NCBI GenBank assembly: GCA_934271465.1 | Contig: CAKQRQ010000006.1 | Span: 1-64,000, forward strand | DNA: 64,000 nucleotides | Origin: an uncultured Alphaproteobacteria bacterium | Lineage (GTDB): Bacteria > Pseudomonadota > Alphaproteobacteria > RF32 > CAG-239 | Direction: 5' to 3' | Shown: one piece after another, positions 24,730 to 32,710 of the stretch | Layout: each line of letters begins with the position of its first letter | Position numbering within the stretch: the first letter of the stretch is position 1 | Translations under genes and position numbers: made by a program | The notes under the pieces: generated by a model | Database searches by the model: none | What the model saw: the letters and a program-made list of their open reading frames with translations, nothing else | What the model was told of the DNA's origin: nothing

Positions 24730-25020
24730 CTTAAACACTTTTCCTTATAACTAGACGGCATAACTCTATCTGTTTAGAAGTTTGCCATCTAAAAGTTAAA
24801 CCTTATGCAGAGCCTTGTATTTCTTGTTTTTCGCAAGAACCTCAAAAAAGATTTTCGATTCTGCGCCTCAGCCAAAAGCCTTGAAAACCAAGGGATGCGC
24901 TATGTTTTATATCCAAAGAGTCGGCGGACAGAGTCGCCCCAACCCCTTTGACACAGCGGCTTTGTAACACATCGCAAATATAATTGCAAGCAAAAAAATG
25001 AAAAAAATTAAAAAAAATAA
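24730..25020 (-). other. S10 operon leader and upstream region
   Basis: No gene seen. On the minus strand the region carries the proposed promoter near 24961-24989 and then a transcribed leader of about 220 bases. It can form at least one small hairpin (TTCTTG at 24821-24826 with CAAGAA at 24834-24839). A long leader would suit L4-type autogenous control, but the E. coli S10 leader structure is not recognisable. Confidence 0.45.
24961..24989 (-). promoter_or_regulatory. Possible S10 operon promoter
   Basis: On the minus strand TTGCAA (plus 24984-24989) and TACAAA (plus 24961-24966) are spaced by 17 bases. Each matches the sigma-70 consensus at four of six positions. It is the best pair in the region upstream of rpsJ. 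Confidence 0.4.
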
Positions 25021-25097
25021 CATTTTTTATTTTTCTCAAACCAAGACTCAGACTCTGTTTGAGTCATTTTAGACTTTTTGTCCAATCCGAGTCAAAA
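25021..25097 (+). repeat. 77-bp direct repeat, left copy
   Basis: Begins CATTTTTTATTTTTCTC and ends CCGAGTCAAAA. Identical to 26835-26911 except for one T/C difference (AATCC against AACCC). It contains several GACTC/GAGTC motifs able to form small hairpins. The two copies lie 1,814 bases apart and bracket the 525-aa gene. Confidence 0.95.
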
Positions 25098-25143
25098 CCA
25101 CTATCAAAAATCTCATATATATCACAATAAAAGATTAAAAAAC

Positions 25144-25172
25144 TTGAGAATATTGTCATTTTACTATATAAT
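25144..25172 (+). promoter_or_regulatory. Consensus sigma-70 promoter of the 525-aa gene
   Basis: TTGAGA (25144-25149), a 17-base spacer and a perfect TATAAT (25167-25172), 34 bases before the ATG at 25206. One of the best promoters in the window, which argues that the gene is transcribed. Confidence 0.75.
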
Positions 25173-25205
25173 AAATCATAATAAATTATAATTTATGAGG
25201 ATCTC

Positions 25206-26783
25206 ATGCAGAAAATCCATTTAGGCAAATATGACATTGAAAAATTGAGCAAAGAAGACTTAAGCTCTTACTTTGAAAAGGCTTTCAACAACCCTATTGT
25301 AATTCAAATGATTAACAATTCTTCAAGTTTATCCCAAGTGAGTACAAGATTTAATAATTTTGGCAACATCTTGCAAGCTTACTTATCTGCTACTGGCGAT
25401 TTATCTGAAGCTATGATTGAAAAACTGGCAACTGACTTCGAGCAAAATTCAGATAAAATATCACAGCCTATAAACCAAAACAAAATTGAAGGAATTCAGA
25501 AATATTTTGCAGACTATGTAATGCCTCATATCATAACACATCATGCCAATAAGTTAAAATTAAAAGAACCTTTATCCTTTTCAGAGACGGCTAATGTTCT
25601 GGATTCCATATACTGCACATGCAGAAACAACCAATTTCTTACCCACTCTTTTAATGGTGCATTACTTAAAAATATAAAGGACGAAGGTCTAAATATAAAT
25701 AAAGAATTATTTAAAGAAGAATATGCTATTTTACAAGAAATTGGTCTGTATCAACCATATCAAAAAGGCAATTTATTGTTTTGTGAATTAAGTAAAGCAA
25801 GTTTTAGCTATGCACAGTATGCTCCTGAACGGTTGATACGCACCTTAGGCTGCATGAACCGGCATGAAGAAAATCAAACCATAAACGAATATTTAACAAC
25901 CGGTTTTCAGGAACAGCTATCTTCCAAACATCTCTCTTCTAAACAATATCAGCGTTATTTTTCTGCTGGAAAGAAGATGATAGATTTTTACTTTGGCAAC
26001 AACGCTCAATCAGCAATTGCATTCAAACCTGCTACAAATCAACCATTCATAGATGATAACAAGCGCGCACATTCTGAATTACGATTTGCCCTAACTGATT
26101 GGAGATTGAATTCAAAAATTGAAAAAATTTGTAAAAATAACAATCAACCGGAAATGAAAAATAAATTTGATGAAGCAATCAAAGAAATTAAAGATCTGAA
26201 AATTTATAACAAAATGGATTCTTTCATTTCAGACTTTCAAAAACAATACCCTGATGATAAAACATTTCAAACCCTTTACAAAGAAGCTCTCACAAAAGCA
26301 GTTACCAAAGATTGTTTAAATAACTTTATGTATAACGGCTGCGCTGATGGATACCCCATTAAAGGAGGGAAACTTGAACCCGACAACTTCAGCTTGGCTG
26401 TCATTCCAAATCCTATTGAACAATATGTAAAAAACTCCAAGCTAATAAACACCATTGAAAAAGAAAAACTTATGGCAAAAGAATATAACCAAGAATTATA
26501 TAATCAAAAATATATTTTCGAAACCCAAAGCGGCCGAATTCCTAAGGAAAGTTTTGAAGAATATTGCACCAATCACTTTAGTAATATTTATTTTCAAACG
26601 AGTAAGAAAAACGGACTAAATATGGAAAACCCCCAATATACTGCTTGGAAAAAAGCAAAAGGTTATACTGATCCTAATAGTGAAGCGAGTAAAAATCTGG
26701 ATTTAATTATTTCCAACAATAAAAAGCACACTCACAAATATTCTCCTATGCCCTATCAACAAAACAAGTCTACAAGCCGATAA
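25206..26783 (+). CDS. Unknown 525-aa protein, possible ART-like domain
   Basis: No family recognised with confidence. GAGG lies just before the ATG and the gene is clearly AT-richer than its neighbours. There is no signal peptide or membrane segment, and it is rich in Asn, Lys and Gln. Residues 147-162 (HSFNGALLKNIKDEGL) reproduce the spacing H-x9-I-x3-G-L of the first catalytic motif of PARP-like ADP-ribosyltransferases. About 25 residues later KGNLLFCELSKASFSYAQY (187-205) resembles their second motif (G..F...S.S..Y). A third catalytic residue is not evident; KLEPDNFSLAVIPNP may be a later core strand. It could be a diverged ADP-ribosyltransferase, effector or toxin. Bounded by 77-bp direct repeats. 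Confidence 0.7.
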   Translation: MQKIHLGKYDIEKLSKEDLSSYFEKAFNNPIVIQMINNSSSLSQVSTRFNNFGNILQAYLSATGDLSEAMIEKLATDFEQNSDKISQPINQNKIEGIQKYFADYVMPHIITHHANKLKLKEPLSFSETANVLDSIYCTCRNNQFLTHSFNGALLKNIKDEGLNINKELFKEEYAILQEIGLYQPYQKGNLLFCELSKASFSYAQYAPERLIRTLGCMNRHEENQTINEYLTTGFQEQLSSKHLSSKQYQRYFSAGKKMIDFYFGNNAQSAIAFKPATNQPFIDDNKRAHSELRFALTDWRLNSKIEKICKNNNQPEMKNKFDEAIKEIKDLKIYNKMDSFISDFQKQYPDDKTFQTLYKEALTKAVTKDCLNNFMYNGCADGYPIKGGKLEPDNFSLAVIPNPIEQYVKNSKLINTIEKEKLMAKEYNQELYNQKYIFETQSGRIPKESFEEYCTNHFSNIYFQTSKKNGLNMENPQYTAWKKAKGYTDPNSEASKNLDLIISNNKKHTHKYSPMPYQQNKSTSR

Positions 26784-26834
26784 GATCTTCTCTATTTACC
26801 TATGTTGTGATAAATTTTGTTTTGCTACCGATAG

Positions 26835-26911
26835 CATTTTTTATTTTTCTCAAACCAAGACTCAGACTCTGTTTGAGTCATTTTAGACTTTTTGTCCAAC
26901 CCGAGTCAAAA
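26835..26911 (+). repeat. 77-bp direct repeat, right copy
   Basis: The second copy of 25021-25097, one base different, in the same orientation, 51 bases past the stop of the 525-aa gene. The remaining sequence up to the kinase gene (26912-27022) shows no feature. Confidence 0.95.
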
Positions 26912-27022
26912 AGCCTTTTTAAAGAAGTATAAATTTCCATTTAAGAATGACATATTAAAAGACGTCACTCCAAAACGCCCTGACAAATTACCCGCTTAGA
27001 AAACCAACCTCCAATAATTCGC

Positions 27023-28111
27023 TTACAAAGCTTTCCCCGGCAAAAGTTTTCGGAAATAATAAGTCGGAACAAAGAGCATCCCCTGCCTCTGAAACGATGA
27101 TAAATGCCGTTGCAAATTATCCAGCGTTGCTATGGTATTATCTCTTTCTTTGACATTTGGAATATAAACCCCGTGTTCAATTCGTTTGCGCATATTTTGT
27201 TTGATTGTATAAACCTGCAACCGAACATTTTTCAATTCTTCATATCTCAACGGTCGCTGTTCTTCCTGCCGAACAATTGCCGCCACATCTTTTTCCGGCA
27301 TTCGACGCGAATTATACAAAGTTTGAAAATCCCGATTAGTAACTGAAAGTTCAAAATCATCGCCATATTGCTTTTGCACATCTGAAAGCGCCTGCAAAAC
27401 ATCATATTTCTTTTCATCAAATTTATCATAATACGAAACAGGAATTAATCTGGGACAATCTTGCTTTCCCTCCTGAATAATACCCTCAAAGATTTTGGCG
27501 CTTCTGAAAATATTACTCAAATTAGCCACATCTTTATTAACGCTCAAATAAACGACATGTGGATGATAACCAATTTTCATAGCTTTTTCGGCATTCTCCG
27601 GAAAATCGGTTGCTGCTCCGAGTGAACCGGAAGCCAAAACTGACCGAGTTCCTTTTTGGAGCGTCTCATCCAAAAATGTCCGAATACAATTTGTCGCCGG
27701 ATATTCAAACCGCCCGTTTTCATCAATATGATTTTTCAAATAATAATGTAAATGCGGAAACAAAAACCGGTAATTATCCTTATCCAAAACATTAAATTCA
27801 TTATCAGGATTTTGAAACAACATCCGACTATGAACATGCTCACTTAGCCGCGTTTTGCCAGCACCGGGAAAGCTGAACAACAAAATATAATCACGTTGTT
27901 TCGTCTTATGATTATACAGATTCTTCTTACAAAAATCCCCTACAAAAGCTCTATAATTTTTCTCAACTTTATCTTGCTCTTTGGCAATAATTGCCGCAAC
28001 CTCCTCATCTGTATATTGAGGATAGTCCAAACAAGGCAGCTCAGCAATCTCATCGGCAGACTGTCTCAAAAAATCAATTTCTTTTTGCAACTTAGCAGTG
28101 CTGATTTCCAT
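27023..28111 (-). CDS. Zeta-toxin-like P-loop kinase
   Basis: About 362 aa. A Walker A motif FSFPGAGKTRLSEHV (around residues 80-94) is followed by VLDKDNYRFLFPHLHYYLK, the D-x-x-R...P-H pattern of zeta toxin/UDP-sugar kinases, and by IFRSAKIFEGIIQEGK with Arg residues as in the zeta LID. The N-terminus (IAELPCLDYPQYTDEEVAAI) and long C-terminal helical part are extra. Zeta kinases phosphorylate UDP-activated amino sugars; the substrate here is unknown. No epsilon antitoxin is visible. A start at 28123, overlapping the preceding gene by 11 bases, is also possible; GGG seven bases before the inner ATG favours 28111. Confidence 0.75.
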   Translation of the reverse strand: MEISTAKLQKEIDFLRQSADEIAELPCLDYPQYTDEEVAAIIAKEQDKVEKNYRAFVGDFCKKNLYNHKTKQRDYILLFSFPGAGKTRLSEHVHSRMLFQNPDNEFNVLDKDNYRFLFPHLHYYLKNHIDENGRFEYPATNCIRTFLDETLQKGTRSVLASGSLGAATDFPENAEKAMKIGYHPHVVYLSVNKDVANLSNIFRSAKIFEGIIQEGKQDCPRLIPVSYYDKFDEKKYDVLQALSDVQKQYGDDFELSVTNRDFQTLYNSRRMPEKDVAAIVRQEEQRPLRYEELKNVRLQVYTIKQNMRKRIEHGVYIPNVKERDNTIATLDNLQRHLSSFQRQGMLFVPTYYFRKLLPGKAL

Positions 28112-28112
28112 T

Positions 28113-28568
28113 TTAATACCCATATTTCTGTAGTTCGACCAAAGTATTTTCCCATGACGTATGATAAATACCTATACCTCCGGCTCCCCGCCATTCTTTA
28201 ATAGTTTGTTCGCGGTCATCAATCAAAACATCGCCTTTTTGGCAATAAGAACTCTTATCTTTGGTCAAGCAGCAAATAACCTCAACCCAATCTCCAAAAT
28301 GTTTTCTAATCCACAGCAATTTTTCACGCGCAGCTTTTTCATACCCATAAACCGGAAGCCCCGTCAATATCTTAAAACCTTTCGGCCTCAGATATGAAAT
28401 CAGAGCCTCGGCGTGCGGCAGTTGAGCCAAATTTACCCAATAATCAGGCGTTTCAATCACTTTCTGCCACATCTGCGGACGCGCCAGCTCCCATGGATAA
28501 GCTCCGCACAGCTGCTTGATACCTTCATCAAAATTGACGATAACGCCGTCCATATCACAAAAAATCAT
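28113..28568 (-). CDS. HAD-family 5'(3')-deoxyribonucleotidase-like phosphatase
   Basis: 151 aa. HAD motif I FCDMDGVIVNF (nucleophile Asp and general acid Asp), a motif II-like Thr in GFKILTGLP, and motif III/IV DKSSYCQKGDVLIDDREQT. The small insertion WQKVIETPDYWVNLAQLP resembles the cap of NT5C-type nucleotidases, which hydrolyse (deoxy)nucleoside monophosphates. GAGGA lies upstream of the ATG. It runs directly into the kinase gene, so the two probably form a phosphatase-kinase operon. Confidence 0.8.
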   Translation of the reverse strand: MIFCDMDGVIVNFDEGIKQLCGAYPWELARPQMWQKVIETPDYWVNLAQLPHAEALISYLRPKGFKILTGLPVYGYEKAAREKLLWIRKHFGDWVEVICCLTKDKSSYCQKGDVLIDDREQTIKEWRGAGGIGIYHTSWENTLVELQKYGY

Positions 28569-28754
28569 TCTTAAGTCCTCTTCTCGCCCGACATTTTAAT
28601 CACAAGAAAATATGACAAAAGAATATAGCAATAAAAAATTTTATCAAATAACTAAATATTTTGCTATATTTCAAACACAAAAAAATCTTGCATTTTAATC
28701 CAAGCTGTTATAGCCTTTAATCGTTGTTAATTCTTCTAAAATTATTTTTTTATT

Positions 28755-29057
28755 ATGGAAAGTCGTATTATCAGACGGTTTACCAAAAAGGTTTACCGAA
28801 CTTTCAAATTTTATGACTGTGGAACATTGCATGTCCATGTGTTGTTTGAGAATCTGTCAACGGCTGATTTTCATTATCCTTCTTCATCAAGTGAACAAAT
28901 TGACCCTGTCAATTGTAAGGCTGCGTTTATAGAACCCGGCGACAAAGTCACAATGGAGTTTCAGTCCGACACGTTTGATCTCAAAATCATCGATGTTACC
29001 TTTGCTGATCAACCGATTGGGTTTGAGGTTCAGGCGCGCGAAGTAAATGAGCAATAG
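28755..29057 (+). CDS. Orphan 100-aa protein
   Basis: Not recognised. It starts MESRIIRRFTKKVYRTFKFY and continues as an alternating beta-type sequence (TLHVHVLFENL, KVTMEFQSDTFDLKIIDVTF, GFEVQAREVNEQ), suggesting a small beta sandwich without signal peptide. No Shine-Dalgarno; the bases before the ATG are almost all T and A, as for the lipoprotein gene at 3934. A perfect hairpin follows immediately, which supports it being a real transcription unit. Confidence 0.55.
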   Translation: MESRIIRRFTKKVYRTFKFYDCGTLHVHVLFENLSTADFHYPSSSSEQIDPVNCKAAFIEPGDKVTMEFQSDTFDLKIIDVTFADQPIGFEVQAREVNEQ

Positions 29058-29058
29058 A

Positions 29059-29091
29059 AAAATCCGGTTCTTTTGACAAGAACCGGATTTT
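29059..29091. terminator. Terminator shared by orphan gene and pgk
   Basis: AAAATCCGGTTCTT (29059-29072) and AAGAACCGGATTTT (29078-29091) form a perfect 14-bp stem with a TTGAC loop, between convergent genes. Confidence 0.85.
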
Positions 29092-29110
29092 CCGTATCTA
29101 AAGGCTGGTG

Positions 29111-30319
29111 TTATTTTTTCAAAACCGCCACGCCGGGGAGCTCTTTTCCTTCCATCCATTCCAGAAAAGCGCCGCCCGCCGTCGAGATATAAGAAAATTT
29201 CTTCTCAACACCTGCATTAGCCAAAGCCGAAACCGTGTCTCCGCCGCCGGCAACAGACATCAGCTTTCCGGCCTGTGTCAATTCAGCCGCATGCTCAGCA
29301 ACTTTATTGGTTGCATTGTCAAAAGGCTTCATTTCAAACACGCCCAAAGGTCCGTTCCAAACAAGCGTTTTACTGCTGTCAAGCTCAGCATTAATCGCGG
29401 CAATTGTCTTCTCGCCGACATCAAGCAAGCTCCAGCCTTCGGCCGGAATGTGCGCCAAATCAACCGTTTTGTGTTCGGCCATCGGCTTGAATTCCTTAGA
29501 AACGACAACGTCTTCCGGCAAAACAATTTTGCAGTTGTTGGCTCTGGCGGTCGCCATAATTTCTTTGGCTGTGTCCAACATGTCCATCTGAACCAGCGAG
29601 TTAGCCTCATTCACGGTTTCAACGCCGTTAGCACGCATAAAGGTATGCGCCATACCGCCCGAGATAACCAGCTTATCAACCTTTTTAACCAGATTATTGA
29701 GCAAATCGAGCTTTGTAGAAACCTTAGACCCGCCGACAATCGCTATCAACGGGCGTTTAGGATCATTCAAACCTTTGGTCAAAGCGTTAACTTCTTCTTC
29801 CATCAAGCGTCCAAAAGCCGACGGACGCAATTTGACCGCGGCAACCATAGACGCATGATCGCGGTGAGCTGTCGAAAAGGCATCAGAAACATAAACATCA
29901 ACCGGCGCAACCAATTCTTTGGCAAAAGCTTCATCGCCTTTCTTTTCTTCTTTATAGAAGCGCAGGTTTTCAAGAAGCAAAACCTCATCTTGTTTCATAT
30001 TCTTAATAGCCTCGGCAACATGCGGGCCGATGCAGTCATCAACAAACACAACTTTGTGTCCCAAAGATTTTTCCAAATCTTTGACAATATGCGACAAAGA
30101 ATTAGCCATATCGCCCTTCCCCTCGGGACGTCCCAAGTGAGAGGTGACAACGACCTTTGCACCTTTGCTCATCAACTCTTTGATTGTGGGAACCGTGCGG
30201 TCGATACGCGCTGTGTTTGTGACATGAAAATTTTCATCCATCGGAACATTCAAATCCGCGCGCAGCATAACAACTTTGCCATGCAAATCGCCCAAATCAT
30301 CTATTGTTCTATATTCCAT
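29111..30319 (-). CDS. pgk: Phosphoglycerate kinase
   Basis: Transfers the acyl phosphate of 1,3-bisphosphoglycerate to ADP in glycolysis. 402 aa: VVMLRADLNVPMDENFHVTN (substrate Asp/Asn), VVVTSHLGRPEGKGDMANSL, the hinge region IAIVGGSKVSTKLDLLNNLV and nucleotide-binding VWNGPLGVFEMKPFDNATN plus SVAGGGDTVSALANAG. AAGGA precedes the ATG. Downstream of gap, the usual order, but with a hairpin in the 70-base gap. Confidence 0.97.
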   Translation of the reverse strand: MEYRTIDDLGDLHGKVVMLRADLNVPMDENFHVTNTARIDRTVPTIKELMSKGAKVVVTSHLGRPEGKGDMANSLSHIVKDLEKSLGHKVVFVDDCIGPHVAEAIKNMKQDEVLLLENLRFYKEEKKGDEAFAKELVAPVDVYVSDAFSTAHRDHASMVAAVKLRPSAFGRLMEEEVNALTKGLNDPKRPLIAIVGGSKVSTKLDLLNNLVKKVDKLVISGGMAHTFMRANGVETVNEANSLVQMDMLDTAKEIMATARANNCKIVLPEDVVVSKEFKPMAEHKTVDLAHIPAEGWSLLDVGEKTIAAINAELDSSKTLVWNGPLGVFEMKPFDNATNKVAEHAAELTQAGKLMSVAGGGDTVSALANAGVEKKFSYISTAGGAFLEWMEGKELPGVAVLKK

Positions 30320-30348
30320 TGTTTTTTCCTTTTATTTAATAAAATGAC

Positions 30349-30378
30349 AAAACCCCCTTGGGTTGCCAAGAGGGTTTT
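30349..30378 (-). terminator. Hairpin between gap and pgk
   Basis: AAAACCCCCTTGG (30349-30361) and CCAAGAGGGTTTT (30366-30378) pair with one mismatch around GTTG, 11 bases after the gap stop. It probably terminates or attenuates gap transcription before pgk. Confidence 0.65.
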
Positions 30379-30388
30379 ACGTATCAAA

Positions 30389-31396
30389 TTAGCCGTTAAC
30401 TTTTGCCATATGGGCAACCAAATCCAAAACTTTGTTTGAATAGCCCCATTCATTGTCATACCAGCTGACAACCTTAACAAAAGTCGGAGTCAACTGAATA
30501 CCGGCCTTGGCATCAAAGATAGATGTGCGCGGATCGCCCAAGAAGTCAGACGAAACAACGGCATCTTCCGTATATCCCAAAACACCCTTGAGTTCGCCTT
30601 CAGAGGCTTTTTTCATTGCAGCGCAGATTTCTTCATAAGAAGCGGGTTTAGCCAAATTGACCGTCAAGTCAACAACCGAAACGTCCAAAGTCGGAACACG
30701 CATCGACATACCTGTCAATTTACCATTCAAAGACGGAATAACCTTTCCGACAGCCTTAGCAGCACCGGTCGAAGACGGAATAATATTGCCCGCAGCTGCG
30801 CGGCCGCCGCGCCAATCTTTCATAGACGGGCCGTCAACAGTTTTTTGAGTAGCTGTTGTAGAGTGAACAGTTGTCATCAAGCCGTCTGTAATACCAAAAG
30901 CATCATGCAAAACTTTGGCAATCGGAGCCAAGCAGTTTGTTGTGCAAGAAGCGTTAGAAACAAACTGTGTGCCTTTGACATAAGAATCTGTGTTAACACC
31001 GCAAACAAACATCGGTGTATCATCTTTAGACGGAGCAGACATAACAACATATTTCGCACCGGCATCAATGTGACCCTGAGCCTTTTCTTTGGTCAAGAAC
31101 AAGCCTGTCGACTCAACAACATAATCAGCTCCGATTTCGCCCCATTTAAGGTCAGCCGGATTCTTCTCGGCTGTAACGCGAATAGCCTTACCATTGACAA
31201 CCAATTTGCCGTCTTTAACCTCTATTGTGCCGTCAAACTGACCGTGCATTGTGTCATAACGCAGCATATAAGCCATATAATCAACATCAATCAAATCATT
31301 AATGCCGACAATCTCAATATCATTTCTCTTTTGAGCGGCACGGAAAACCAAGCGGCCAATACGGCCAAAACCGTTAATACCGACGCGAATTGTCAT
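30389..31396 (-). CDS. gap: Glyceraldehyde-3-phosphate dehydrogenase
   Basis: Oxidises and phosphorylates glyceraldehyde 3-phosphate with NAD. 335 aa from the ATG at 31396 (MTIRVGINGFGRIGRLVFRA), with AGGAAGGA seven bases upstream; the open frame continues 20 codons further without family similarity. The active site SNASCTTNCLAPIAK carries the catalytic Cys. HSTTATQKTVDGPSMKDWRG and the C-terminal WYDNEWGYSNKVLDL are conserved. Asn-Asp after strand 2 (IVGINDLID) suits NAD preference. Confidence 0.97.
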   Translation of the reverse strand: MTIRVGINGFGRIGRLVFRAAQKRNDIEIVGINDLIDVDYMAYMLRYDTMHGQFDGTIEVKDGKLVVNGKAIRVTAEKNPADLKWGEIGADYVVESTGLFLTKEKAQGHIDAGAKYVVMSAPSKDDTPMFVCGVNTDSYVKGTQFVSNASCTTNCLAPIAKVLHDAFGITDGLMTTVHSTTATQKTVDGPSMKDWRGGRAAAGNIIPSSTGAAKAVGKVIPSLNGKLTGMSMRVPTLDVSVVDLTVNLAKPASYEEICAAMKKASEGELKGVLGYTEDAVVSSDFLGDPRTSIFDAKAGIQLTPTFVKVVSWYDNEWGYSNKVLDLVAHMAKVNG

Positions 31397-31620
31397 ATTT
31401 GTATCCTTCCTAAAAAAATTTAAGTGTGCGGACAGCCCCGCACGGGCATTTGACAAATTTATCGTCTGCTAATTTAGCATTAAACGGATTTTTTTCAAGC
31501 TGTTTTTTGGATTATACACGGTTACCTCAAGCATACCAACGCACAAAAAAGTGCCTTCTTGACAAAATACTTGATTGGGATAACGCTGTTTCATAATCGG
31601 ATGATTAACAGGAGAAAAAA

Positions 31621-32277
31621 ATGACAACTGCAGTTTTAAGGAAATATTCGCCGGAAGAAGAATTTTGGAGCAGTTTTATACACGGAGCGGGCATAGCCCT
31701 AAGCCTTGCGGGATTGGTGGTTTTGGTTGTGTTTTCATCACTATACGCCGATGCTTGGGCCATTGTGTCCACAGCCATTTTCGGGGTTAGTATGATTTTG
31801 TTATACACGGCCTCCACAATCTATCATGCTTGCAAAAATGACGAAACTAAGCGCCGGCTCAAAAAATTTGACCATATTTCAATTTTTTACCTGATTGCGG
31901 GATCTTATACGCCGTTTTTGCTGGTAACTCTGCGCGGCGTGACAGGATGGGTCATGTTCGGGATTATTTGGGCATTGGCTATTACAGGAACGATTCTCAA
32001 GCTCTGCACGCCATGCAACGGCACAAAATGGTGGTCGGTCGGCCTCTACCTGATGATGGGCTGGCTGGTCGTTTTTGCCTCAGACACCCTGTTTGCCAAA
32101 CTGCCGACAATCGGCCTTATATTTTTGGTTTTGGGCGGTTTATTTTATACATTAGGCGTCTTGTTTTATATTTGGAAAAGCCGCAAATACACCCATGCCG
32201 TTTGGCATTTCTTTGTCCTTGGCGGAACAGTAATGCACTTCTTTGCAATATTATATTCGTGCGTGTTGGTTAACTAG
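31621..32277 (+). CDS. Hemolysin III / PAQR family membrane protein
   Basis: 218 aa with seven hydrophobic segments. PAQR signatures: EFWSSFIHGAGIALSLAG at the first helix, STIYHACKNDETKRRLKKFDH with the conserved Ser/His/Asp, SYTPFLLVTL, and AVWHFFVLGGTVMHFFAI with the C-terminal His residues, the zinc-ligand set. In E. coli the TrhA homologue affects membrane energetics and fluidity; haemolysis is a historical name. GGAG lies upstream of the ATG, and a TTGACA at 31559 may belong to its promoter. Confidence 0.92.
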   Translation: MTTAVLRKYSPEEEFWSSFIHGAGIALSLAGLVVLVVFSSLYADAWAIVSTAIFGVSMILLYTASTIYHACKNDETKRRLKKFDHISIFYLIAGSYTPFLLVTLRGVTGWVMFGIIWALAITGTILKLCTPCNGTKWWSVGLYLMMGWLVVFASDTLFAKLPTIGLIFLVLGGLFYTLGVLFYIWKSRKYTHAVWHFFVLGGTVMHFFAILYSCVLVN

Positions 32278-32301
32278 ATTTTTCCTCAAAAGAACACCTC
32301 T

Positions 32302-32335
32302 CTCCGTGGAAGCTTTCACTTTCACGGAGATTTTT
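32302..32335 (+). terminator. Terminator after hemolysin III gene
   Basis: CTCCGTGGAAG (32302-32312) and CTTTCACGGAG (32319-32329) form an 11-bp stem with one G-U pair, followed by TTTTTG. Confidence 0.88.
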
Positions 32336-32361
32336 GTTATTGGGCGATGCAGCTTATATCA

Positions 32362-32685
32362 TTACTTAAGCTTTTGGAAGTCTAGGACACACCTAACATT
32401 CAGTTTTCTTGCTTTTCCATAATAGTTCAAGTAGCCTCCCAATCCGTCGGCATACCAACATCGGGTAGAAGTATCCTCCGTTGATGATAGTGTATCCCCC
32501 AACCATGTTGTATGCGGGTCTGGGATTTTTCCTAATGCTTTTGACAAAGAATAATAAGCTAAACAACTGTAACTTCTTCGCCTTACATATTGTTCTCTAG
32601 CCGGCAGGAACCATTTTCCTCTATCAACATCGGTCACACCATATTTACTGCAGTGTATGGAATTGACGAAATTCCAATAAAACAT
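32362..32685 (-). pseudogene. Fragment of an Lcl/DUF1566-type surface domain
   Basis: The 107-aa frame contains DVDRGKWFLPAREQ, LGDTLSSTEDTSTRCWYAD, LGGYLNYYGKARKLNVRCVL and ends DFQKLK. This is the W-x-LP...(W)SSTE...VRCV-x-DF pattern of Lcl C-terminal/DUF1566 (fibrobacter-paralogous) domains in secreted adhesins. No signal peptide, no Shine-Dalgarno before the ATG, and the usual upstream half of such proteins is missing. It is most likely a decayed 3' remnant of a larger surface-protein gene. It lies 25 bases past the stop of the gene upstream (32711). Confidence 0.6.
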
Positions 32686-32710
32686 TTAAATATTGATTGA
32701 CAAAAAATCC

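Noticed and set aside
24842..25039. A 65-aa minus-strand frame upstream of rpsJ
   Set aside because: Lies across the proposed S10 promoter and leader, no Shine-Dalgarno, no recognisable protein character.
25021..25097. The 77-bp direct repeats as insertion-sequence ends
   Set aside because: They are direct, not inverted, and the enclosed gene has no transposase motifs such as DDE or HUH.
29108..30439. A 443-aa plus-strand frame opposite pgk
   Set aside because: Mirror of the pgk coding strand; composition typical of antisense frames and it spans the gap-pgk hairpin.
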